A stretch of DNA of 64,000 bases from G963669295 sp963669295 (GTDB taxonomy: Bacteria > Bacteroidota > Bacteroidia > Flavobacteriales_D > CALLUQ01): positions 1,178,001-1,242,000 of the forward strand of contig OY769938.1 of the NCBI GenBank assembly GCA_963669295.1, given 5' to 3'. Below, piece by piece: positions 35,901 to 43,696 of this stretch (its first letter is position 1; each line of letters opens with the position of its first letter). The notes beneath the pieces were generated by a model. It saw nothing but the letters and a program-made list of their open reading frames with translations, searched no databases and was not told where the DNA came from. The position numbers were made by a program, and so were the translations under genes.

Positions 35901-38900
35901 GCCAAAAATATTCCACAAACCACCAAAGGGCATTTCAACCCGGTCATTGAAGCTGGGTTTGGATTGCAGGTAGGGGTTGGAAAAACCATCAACGAAGGCA
36001 TTTTCTCGGCTGGTGTTACCGTTACGGTACAGGGAACGATACAGGGTACCCTCGCCTTTTTCCATCCCAATGGCCAGCATACCGGCCTAAAATTCTCCGA
36101 CCTCTTTTATCAAATTAAAGGGGTGATCGCCATTGTTGGGCGCATCTTCGGATCGGTACATTTTGCCATCATCAATGCCAGTGTAAACATCCGCCTTTCT
36201 ATTCAGGCTGGGTTTACCTTTACTGCCTACCGCAAAATACCGATGTACCTCAAAGGCAGCGTACACGTATCGTTGGATGTTGGTATCGACTGCGGATTGT
36301 TTACCATCCACATTCACCTGGGCTTCCACTGTAGCATTCGAATGAACCTCACCATTGGTTCCAACCACACTGCTCCATGGGACCCCAGCCATATCGGCAG
36401 CTCTACCATGCTATCGATGATTGGTGCAGGCTCACACCCTTCAGTAAATGGCATCAACTGGATTGAGATGGATTGGAGCAAACGCCCGGAAATGAACCCT
36501 TATGCCACAACACTGGACTTGTATTACGTGCCCATGTATACCCAACTGTTTGGTGGCGACACCGCGCTCACTTCGGTGCTATTCATCAACAGTCACGTCG
36601 ATACTGGCGAAAGCTCCTTTACCACCATGGCCAAAGCCATCTTTACCTGGAGCTTTTTGGCCAACGTTACTGAAGTGAAGTGGCCAGCACAACCGTACGA
36701 AGAAATGATCAGCCCCACTACCGGGCAAAGCAATACCATTAAACGTTCGTGGTTAGAAGACATGCAATGCTATATGGCCGAGCATGAAGGAGCCATTATC
36801 CCTGCCGACGACATCAACGCATTGATGAGTGAATTGTTCGACGTCACCATCCACTTCGGCCCAAAACTCAATGGCCACAAAGGAAGCATCTTCCCCATGA
36901 TTCCACATTTGCAATTGGCAGTAACCGATAACGCTACCACGCACCATACCAGCTTCGATAGCCACAACATCGTAACACCCACTCAGCAAAAAACCATGGG
37001 CGAAGCCTTTGATCATTTGATTCCAAAAATGAACAATGCCAACGAGCAAGAACCCGACATGTACGATCAAACAGGCGACCACCTTCCCCAGCCTACCGAG
37101 TCGATGGCCACATTTGTGTACCAGGATTACTTCCAGTTGCTGATACGAAACATGATTAGCGATGCCATCAAGTACATGGAATCGATATCATTCCCCTATA
37201 CCAACCAAAAACTGGATGAGCTGTCTGTTAAGTTTGGGGTTGCTAAAAGTGCTATTCTTACCGCCAACCAAACCGCCACACTAACCACTACTGCCCTCCC
37301 AGAATTAATGCTACAAGGCCCCTCTTACAACTATCAAATTATGGGCAATGTGCATTGTTTTATGGACGTAGTGGAGCAGCAACAACTATCGATGAATGAA
37401 CTCACGGCTATACTTACACAGGCAGAACAAACACAAACCCTGTTCAACGCCGGCACCATACATACCAATGTCAACACTAATATAACGCCTGAATCTTACC
37501 CCATAACTGCCACCGATACGTTAAGCACCATCGCTAAAACAGTGGGCAAGCCCTTGCCATGGATTTTTAGCAACACTGATTTACTGGTAAATCCACACAT
37601 TGTAAAAACAAACATCGGCCTGATTTTAAAACCCGGTTATTTTACTTATAACAGCTACAGCAACTATACCGGCCTTAGTGCATCGTTCAATATCGACACC
37701 GAAACGTTCCTAACCATGAACAAAGAGCAATCGGGACTGTTGGCCACTGGTAAAACACTAACACTGCCTTCAAAAACGCCTTATGTAATCAAAGCTAACG
37801 ACACACTAAGCAGCCTGGCCAAGCAGTTTAATTTTAATGCCCTTACCGACCTATTCTCCTCGCCCAAGGCCATCGACAGTGTTATTGTTCCTGGGCAATC
37901 GTGGTTCCTGCCTCCATGCACCATTAAAACATTGAAAGCAGGTGATCGAAATATGGAGTACATTTCTAATACACTGCACCTCAGTGCCAACGCCATCGGT
38001 GCGATTAATGGTGATGTAAGCAATTTATACGAACCCACTACCCTTAACATTCCTGATGTTACCATCATCAGCCTGCCCGATTTACTAACAGGGCTGGAAG
38101 AAACCGGGCAGTTTACCAACCTGGCAGGGTTGTCGTCGCGCTTCTTATTGCATGGATTAAGGTTGCCTTACCCTACCAATCCAACCGCATTGTACGACCT
38201 TACCGGCCAACAAACCGGACTGTCGCTACCGCTTAAATCGATTGTATTGGAAAACCCTGATCCCACTCAACACCCATGGATCAATTTCCAACTGGAAACC
38301 AACCCCACCACCGATACGTTAACCATCGATGATACCCATATTACTGCCCTGCAAACGAAATTGCATAACACGCATCAAATAACTGGCATTGTATGTGAGC
38401 ACCTGGAAGCCATACCTGCACTCCCCTACCACAGCCAGGGAGAGCATTTTAACCTCTCTCACTACACCCCGTGGAACTATACCGGATCGGTGGATTACAG
38501 TGTACTCAACCCCTCTGTTCCGGTAAGTCCAACACCACGCATTTACCAATTGCCCAACAGCTTACTGCAACAAGCACAGGTCAAAACAAAACACGTAGCC
38601 CTGGCCGTTAAAAAAGCATGGCACCGCGACGGTGATGGTCCAATAGTGGATGAACTTGCTGGATTTTATAATTCAGGATTGCAATTGAAAGTAAGTGTTA
38701 GCCGCATCCCTACCTCGGGCAGTAAACCCGGCTTCCTGCCCAACACCTTTCAGGTGAATGGTGTGGAAGGCGATGGCCTGATTCGTTTAGAGCGACTCAT
38801 CAATGCTGTTCAAACCGTACAAAGTGGCGTCATCAGTGCCGATACCCATGTACTGGGCAACATCCATTTCATGTTCAACCCGGGCAATGCCGATTCCAAA

Positions 38901-41900
38901 ACATCGGGACTGTTTTCACCCAACAACGATACTGTAGATTGTTTCCTTATTCGCAGCAACATTACCTCCAACAGCATTGAAGGCGTGAGCAATGAAGATC
39001 ACTATGTTGATGGATCGGGCAATGCTCCAACACCTACACGACTCGATTATACCGACACGTTCGATTTCATTAAACGACTGTGGGAGTGTAGCATGGTAAA
39101 ACAGGAGGGATACTACCTTTACTATGCTTTCGATAAAGGAAAACATACGCTTCCCAGCAATTTGTTTAAAGACAGCAACCATGCCGAAATTGATTTGCTC
39201 ATCTTGTTCAACGACAACCCAGGGGTTTGCGACATTTATGACTACACCAACTGCCTGGTGGTAGGCGACTTGTTTAACCCTACCAGCACCCACTTGTATG
39301 CACAAGCGCAACCATTGGCAGTGCCTTATAACTTCTTAACTACCGACACACTTGATGGTGTAAGCAGTGGCTATCATTTGTACTACGACGACCTTGCAGC
39401 CGACATGGCTACGCTCCCCTTATCAAGTGGAGCACAGTCGAAGTTAAACAGCGCACTTACCGCTGCCGGTCGTAGCAAGTTAATCCCCATTACCCCCACT
39501 ACTTTGATCGAATACAGCAACGCTTATCGGGTACACCTCAACCAGTTGGCGTGGTACCTTAAAGACTTTGCACCGCTGTTGACTACCGATACCAACATTA
39601 CGCTTAACGACATGCCTACCACACGTACCAACATGATTGCCAATAGCCATGTAGCGTTTGATGTGTTGCGCTCTAAACCTTCGGAAACAGTCAATGCGCA
39701 AGACTACCTCGACAACATTTACAACCTGGTTGGGTTTACTGTAAATGGCGATGAAGGACTGCCGGTAAGTCATCAGGAAAATGATATCCCCGAATACCTG
39801 CTCGAAACAGTAAATACCGATACCGGTGGTGATTACTGGTACTACCATAGCTTGCTACAAATTCCGGGCACCAAAGCCAGCGATCCCTATCAGTTTATTG
39901 GTCAAACAGTAAACATCGATTTGAGTTTGCACGATATGTTTGGCAACGTGGCTACTCCAACGGTTACCTCGGGCAATCCCATCCCCGGGTTCAACAGTCC
40001 GCTGACCATCGATGTAAAATACACCGATGCATTGGTGGGCATCGAAAAATGGCCGGGAGCACAAGTGCATTATTATGTAAACACCGACCAATCTATGGTA
40101 ATTTCGTTCGAAATGGATTACAGTCGATATGTGCCTAACCCTAATGCTAACGTATCGGGACAACCCTCAACGCAAGGTGCACAAGCGAAAATGATGAACC
40201 AGGTGAAATCCGACTTGCAAGTGTACACCCTGGTGGCGCAACAACTTGCCAGCAATGTTACAGGGCATTGGGTAACATCGTTGGATGCTGAAATCAGTCA
40301 AAATACGATTTCGATGACCGATTTAAGCACCAACTTCATTCAAAAAATAATTACACAACTGAACGCGTTTATTGCAGCGGGCAATACTAACGGTGCAAGT
40401 GGACTTTCCCCGTTAACACACGATACCGCACCGGTGACCATTTCTACCACAAGCCTCAACCTACTCGACATTTTTGAGCTCACCACCACCATTGTGTTGC
40501 AACGTCCGATGGATAAGATCGACTATGCATTTAGGGCAGTGGGCAATGTACAAAATCACACCACCAGTGTTGGACCATTGATGTTGCCTACCACCACCGA
40601 GCACAGTAACCATACGTTGAAGGCATTTGTTCAAGATTTTGAGACCGCATACGATGGTACGCAACATTACTTAAAAGTTGCTACCGGGCAGTCGCGTACC
40701 GCAACGTTAACCAGCTCGCAAAGCAAAACGCTTTGGGTGGTGCGCATGGCCAAAACAGGAGTAACTACTGGTGTTGGGTTTAGTGTAACAGGCAACCCGC
40801 ATTATTACGCCCCTACGCCATTGGCCAATAACTTGTTAACGTTTAAAGGCATCCCTATCCAAACGTTAAATAGCAGCGGCCAACTCAACCCGGTTATTTC
40901 CAAAAACTATAGCGGCACCAACATCGATACCTGGGGGCGCCAGTTTTTAGCGGCCATCGATCATTATCTGCAACCGCAAAATAGCATTCCATTGCATTTG
41001 GTAGAGTACTTTGGTCATACCAACCATGAAGCTTTGCTGAGTGAATTGCTTACGCTAAAAAGAACCGTAGCCGATGCCCTTAGCTCTGGCACCGACAGTA
41101 CCGGGGGGGCTTCCAATCATTTTGAGCGCATCTTTACCGATACGGTAAACGATGCCCTGTTCGATAAAGCCAAATGGGTGATGCGACAGGAATTGTACAA
41201 CAAGCTGATGAGTGCATACACCATCGATGTAATTGCCCAGTTTGAAGTAACGGCCAATGTGCTTAACGTAGATCATGCTACCAACATCCGCAAACCAAGG
41301 CTGTTTGGTCAGCCCGTGGTAAAAGGAGCAAGTACCAACGACAGTGCTTACAGCATCTCTACTGCTACCATTTTAATGCAAACAGCCTCTGACCTTACCT
41401 TTACCTTTACGGCCAACCACCCTTCGCAAGAAGATAGCTTTACCTTGCCGATGGAGTTCCATGTAACCCACATTGAACATCAAATACAACCCATACCGGT
41501 AGCTACCGATGCAGGGCCTGAAGTATTCAATGAGTCTACCTGGTTAACCTTTATCGACCCACTGGCTCCATTCGACTTAGCCACTCCTACCATTCCCGTT
41601 ATCTTACGACGCTACCCTACACCTTGTGCTATGATTGGACAAACCATGGAGCAAACGGGCGACATCCACGATACTAATATGGACATGCGTTTGCAAGAGT
41701 TGATGAAGTGGGATTACTCGTATACTTTCAAACAAATTGAAGCGGCACAAGATGAACACAAAGCCGAAGTACGGTTCAATGTAAACCCCACTAGCTTTAA
41801 CCAAAAGGCCAGTGCTTACGAAGAAACCAATACGCCTGAACACGAACTGTTTGCCAGTTTGGCGCAATTCAACGCTATTTATTCCGACCTGGATGCAGCC

Positions 41901-42926
41901 ATTGCCAAAGGGCTACCTGGAGTAACCGCAAAAACAAGCACCGGCAACGACACCCTTTACGCGCAATTCGAAATGCTGCTGCACTTTAGCAAGGCAGTAT
42001 CGAACGACTGGGGCGAATGGGTAAAGCCCGATGAAAACATTCATTACAGCCAGTATTCGCCTAAAGACCGCACCTATACCATTCATGAGTTTCCGGATAC
42101 AAGTGGGGATCTGGTGTTGCGCATCATGCCATTTGAAGGAAACGTAGCGGTAAGCATTGAAGGCTTTACAGCTGATGCGGTTCCTAACGGCACCCTATGG
42201 TGTGACTATACCTTTATTAGCGACGATACCAACCAGTTGCCACTCATGTTTGATGATCGCAACCAATATGGAGAGCGCACCATTACCATTAACGACCTCA
42301 ACATTTTAGAATATCAAAATGCATGGTCGGGTGTGGCCATTGAGCGCAACATCGATATTGTTCAAGGTAGAACTACCATGAATGACTTTATATACCGCAC
42401 GCCCATGGTACGATTCATCAATCCTTTTGTGCCATTAATTGACAGCAACGAACCGATAAGCATCGATTATATGGGCACTACCCATGGCACCAAACGTGCC
42501 CTGCGCGACATTTTGGGCGGCATGTTCTTTGAGTTGTTCCAACACGATCCTACAACCAATCAAAAGATTAAGCTGGAAGTGAACTTTACGCACAAACTGC
42601 AAGACAATGCCCATGCCAATGATGTGGCATTACCCGTATTGCTATTCCCTGCGGTTACGCTGGATTTACCTACTGATCCTACTCAACTAAGCAGCTGGGA
42701 TGGTGACAGTGATAACGAAGACACCATGCTATACTTGCTCGATCAGTTGAGTACCGACTTGAAGTACTGGTATAGCACATTTAACCCCAATAAAATAGCA
42801 CTGAACTATCCGCAATTCCAGTTCGATCTTTCGGTATACTCTAACATAAAGGGAGTAAACAAACCGGTATTGCGGTTGCGTAATTTAGAATTGGATTTGG
42901 GCGTGATCACGGATTTGACCAGTTAA
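32997..42926 (+). CDS. 3309-aa giant protein with LysM-like modules, last gene of the operon
   Basis: A 3309-aa protein with no signal peptide at the chosen start (MSTTTITTLYDAIKTN). The family is unknown to me. Residues 1-800 are repetitive beta-strand sequence with many GL(S/T)LG- and LDLD-type strands, broadly like amphipathic layers. About 830-1140 is rich in Gly and aromatic residues, with FGLQVFPFVGAGGFYFALLSG and alternating hydrophobic strands. About 1500-1690 has LysM-like segments: YPITATDTLSTIAKTVGKP and YVIKANDTLSSLAKQFNF, each followed by LxxGxxLxIP-like ends. The rest to the C-terminus is mixed alpha/beta with no motif I can name. LysM-like modules suggest binding to peptidoglycan or chitin-type glycans. 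The gene begins 20 bp after the decayed MBL copy and ends the tight run. No clear terminator follows. Confidence 0.85.
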   Translation: MSTTTITTLYDAIKTNSSISFKTNLAAVSAVEKAIQLLVNTTDFSITVSNPATDIKLVSPSQLSITGTRTLYGYSINATITITATVGDAASSAKIELTSTLSGFSFQHADLSYLLPAPQMGTIIPAIAGVLNNVVLDMVASPSQMQLTLSYQPHGANNPSIHFMDTPAVSLSNWGFVLTVTKNTGMDGGPIKTGVAFDGQFTLGNDACEASISLAPSANVSTWTVDISEYTGMSPITLGDLTSVMCGANFYGAMPEVIQQQLDGWFLQKLHLPFTMGEHGPIINQITIAIGHTDITLGGLSIDGFQMRLIVLNPLEKANRSIMLAISGTVVLGADATIDLDVSYDSGQNVWEADLSGTIHAGTSYQTILEGLSLGNNIDLPLPSSLNLGTIDLDKCNIAFDATAKQIQSADMRITIEHTFNILNEFEVENPFFALKIAKDASTTNTPPQGALETTGTNKNIYTMELGGTIDMGTGVGSLGVSGTHVTNKGWTFVAQGSDIYLIALIEKFIPGFSWKHQSAFDAIELNNLYISFSEVPTVKGPTGKKDMSYTMQADFLWNLSHFGSDLYLPVLNTTGNATLSLDYTSTWQNNGAQSPTNPAKAYTGSVEMDVTFTDLDGLEVTFGCDFSKDGTTSHNDIYIEWEGIKAEYEKQTDGSSKVTIQLDHSLGYLITKLMKGIDDNFALEAPWTVLNDIDLSGIELVFEFDKAAGTSSIALEYTKTIDLLFIEIDGFKLVRKKVGGESQLMFEFNTPVFGNDSYPAQQLPTNPPGKPNKFLQLDYLAMGQHMGLKSYSNINTFEDALKDFEAAFKQPDSTPGQTPAIPVSDSTPVVFMADNDFMIGFKFTLLNFLTLGIIFNDPKLYGLLIELSGERAKIFAGLKFEIVYRKVTDSIGVYDIELRLPTEMRHLQFGEVSITLPLIGIQIYTNGNFKLDFGFPYHNNFKNSFGLQVFPFVGAGGFYFALLSGATAKNIPQTTKGHFNPVIEAGFGLQVGVGKTINEGIFSAGVTVTVQGTIQGTLAFFHPNGQHTGLKFSDLFYQIKGVIAIVGRIFGSVHFAIINASVNIRLSIQAGFTFTAYRKIPMYLKGSVHVSLDVGIDCGLFTIHIHLGFHCSIRMNLTIGSNHTAPWDPSHIGSSTMLSMIGAGSHPSVNGINWIEMDWSKRPEMNPYATTLDLYYVPMYTQLFGGDTALTSVLFINSHVDTGESSFTTMAKAIFTWSFLANVTEVKWPAQPYEEMISPTTGQSNTIKRSWLEDMQCYMAEHEGAIIPADDINALMSELFDVTIHFGPKLNGHKGSIFPMIPHLQLAVTDNATTHHTSFDSHNIVTPTQQKTMGEAFDHLIPKMNNANEQEPDMYDQTGDHLPQPTESMATFVYQDYFQLLIRNMISDAIKYMESISFPYTNQKLDELSVKFGVAKSAILTANQTATLTTTALPELMLQGPSYNYQIMGNVHCFMDVVEQQQLSMNELTAILTQAEQTQTLFNAGTIHTNVNTNITPESYPITATDTLSTIAKTVGKPLPWIFSNTDLLVNPHIVKTNIGLILKPGYFTYNSYSNYTGLSASFNIDTETFLTMNKEQSGLLATGKTLTLPSKTPYVIKANDTLSSLAKQFNFNALTDLFSSPKAIDSVIVPGQSWFLPPCTIKTLKAGDRNMEYISNTLHLSANAIGAINGDVSNLYEPTTLNIPDVTIISLPDLLTGLEETGQFTNLAGLSSRFLLHGLRLPYPTNPTALYDLTGQQTGLSLPLKSIVLENPDPTQHPWINFQLETNPTTDTLTIDDTHITALQTKLHNTHQITGIVCEHLEAIPALPYHSQGEHFNLSHYTPWNYTGSVDYSVLNPSVPVSPTPRIYQLPNSLLQQAQVKTKHVALAVKKAWHRDGDGPIVDELAGFYNSGLQLKVSVSRIPTSGSKPGFLPNTFQVNGVEGDGLIRLERLINAVQTVQSGVISADTHVLGNIHFMFNPGNADSKTSGLFSPNNDTVDCFLIRSNITSNSIEGVSNEDHYVDGSGNAPTPTRLDYTDTFDFIKRLWECSMVKQEGYYLYYAFDKGKHTLPSNLFKDSNHAEIDLLILFNDNPGVCDIYDYTNCLVVGDLFNPTSTHLYAQAQPLAVPYNFLTTDTLDGVSSGYHLYYDDLAADMATLPLSSGAQSKLNSALTAAGRSKLIPITPTTLIEYSNAYRVHLNQLAWYLKDFAPLLTTDTNITLNDMPTTRTNMIANSHVAFDVLRSKPSETVNAQDYLDNIYNLVGFTVNGDEGLPVSHQENDIPEYLLETVNTDTGGDYWYYHSLLQIPGTKASDPYQFIGQTVNIDLSLHDMFGNVATPTVTSGNPIPGFNSPLTIDVKYTDALVGIEKWPGAQVHYYVNTDQSMVISFEMDYSRYVPNPNANVSGQPSTQGAQAKMMNQVKSDLQVYTLVAQQLASNVTGHWVTSLDAEISQNTISMTDLSTNFIQKIITQLNAFIAAGNTNGASGLSPLTHDTAPVTISTTSLNLLDIFELTTTIVLQRPMDKIDYAFRAVGNVQNHTTSVGPLMLPTTTEHSNHTLKAFVQDFETAYDGTQHYLKVATGQSRTATLTSSQSKTLWVVRMAKTGVTTGVGFSVTGNPHYYAPTPLANNLLTFKGIPIQTLNSSGQLNPVISKNYSGTNIDTWGRQFLAAIDHYLQPQNSIPLHLVEYFGHTNHEALLSELLTLKRTVADALSSGTDSTGGASNHFERIFTDTVNDALFDKAKWVMRQELYNKLMSAYTIDVIAQFEVTANVLNVDHATNIRKPRLFGQPVVKGASTNDSAYSISTATILMQTASDLTFTFTANHPSQEDSFTLPMEFHVTHIEHQIQPIPVATDAGPEVFNESTWLTFIDPLAPFDLATPTIPVILRRYPTPCAMIGQTMEQTGDIHDTNMDMRLQELMKWDYSYTFKQIEAAQDEHKAEVRFNVNPTSFNQKASAYEETNTPEHELFASLAQFNAIYSDLDAAIAKGLPGVTAKTSTGNDTLYAQFEMLLHFSKAVSNDWGEWVKPDENIHYSQYSPKDRTYTIHEFPDTSGDLVLRIMPFEGNVAVSIEGFTADAVPNGTLWCDYTFISDDTNQLPLMFDDRNQYGERTITINDLNILEYQNAWSGVAIERNIDIVQGRTTMNDFIYRTPMVRFINPFVPLIDSNEPISIDYMGTTHGTKRALRDILGGMFFELFQHDPTTNQKIKLEVNFTHKLQDNAHANDVALPVLLFPAVTLDLPTDPTQLSSWDGDSDNEDTMLYLLDQLSTDLKYWYSTFNPNKIALNYPQFQFDLSVYSNIKGVNKPVLRLRNLELDLGVITDLTS

Positions 42927-42973
42927 CCAGGAGCTAGCACGACAATGTTAAAAGCAGCGGAGGAGTGCATGTT

Positions 42974-43657
42974 TCAGTACCCTTTTTGCTGTAAGGTTTG
43001 CTTCAGCTTTACGATCTGCTCATCGCGGCCGGCAGGTGTTTCGGGGTAAGGTACTTGCTGTTGTAATATTGCCAGGATGAGGCAATAGGCAAAGTCGCAG
43101 GTTCGGTTTTGCAAGCGGTCGTTAATCATCACCGTTTTACTGCCCCATACCTTTAAACTGGTAGTATCTTCCAGCAATGGGGTGATATAAGGGATGGCCT
43201 CTTCTCCGATGTTTATCATGTCTTTGGCTATGCCATCAAAGTATTCACCAACAAGGCCATAGTCGTTATGAATCCCTCCTTTTTCCATAGCATCTTTGTA
43301 GATGGTTAATCGTGTGATGACAGGTACTTGTTGGAGCGCATCAGCATTCAACGCTGCAAGGGCCATGAGGCTTAAATAATGACGAACAGTAGTATCTTTT
43401 ATGGAAGTCACTAAATGGGGCACAATGGCCTCTCCCTTGAGGATGACGTTGGGGTAATGTACAGACATTAACATGGGCGTCAATGCCATGGATTCTTCTT
43501 CCAACTGCTGAATAAGTGCCTGGTACTCTTCTTGAAGCGGAGTGGTGTTCATAACGGTTTCTTCCTCGTTTGTTTCTCGACTACCTTCTGCAGGTTGGCA
43601 AGCTAAAAAACATCCCAGTACTAAAGTGAGCATTTGAAACATATATGGCAATGGCAT
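42974..43657 (-). CDS. small lipoprotein of unknown function
   Basis: 227 aa. The first 20 residues form a lipoprotein signal: a short hydrophobic stretch (MLTLVLGCFLAC), with Cys-20 in LAC the most likely lipidation site. An in-frame ATG at residue 6 is equally usable as start. The mature part is soluble and mostly helical, with GEEAIPYITPLLEDTTSLKVW and a preceding DTTVRHYLSLMALAAL segment. These recall degenerate HEAT-type helical pairs, but no family is clear. It lies just after the giant-operon end, on the opposite strand, 39 bp from the DUF4157 gene stop, and may share a transcript with that gene. Confidence 0.7.
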   Translation of the reverse strand: MPLPYMFQMLTLVLGCFLACQPAEGSRETNEEETVMNTTPLQEEYQALIQQLEEESMALTPMLMSVHYPNVILKGEAIVPHLVTSIKDTTVRHYLSLMALAALNADALQQVPVITRLTIYKDAMEKGGIHNDYGLVGEYFDGIAKDMINIGEEAIPYITPLLEDTTSLKVWGSKTVMINDRLQNRTCDFAYCLILAILQQQVPYPETPAGRDEQIVKLKQTLQQKGY

Positions 43658-43696
43658 TGGGTGAAGTTAGGGATATTTGTTGTAAACCGGCAAGCA

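Noticed and set aside
18447..42926. Giant operon as an eCIS or type VI structural cluster
   Set aside because: No sheath, tube, baseplate, AAA+ ATPase or VgrG-type motif was seen in any of its proteins.
42927..42973. Terminator after the giant operon
   Set aside because: No perfect stem followed by a T run could be found; the only near-pairing (AAAAGCAG with a downstream TTTTTGCTG) does not align as a hairpin.
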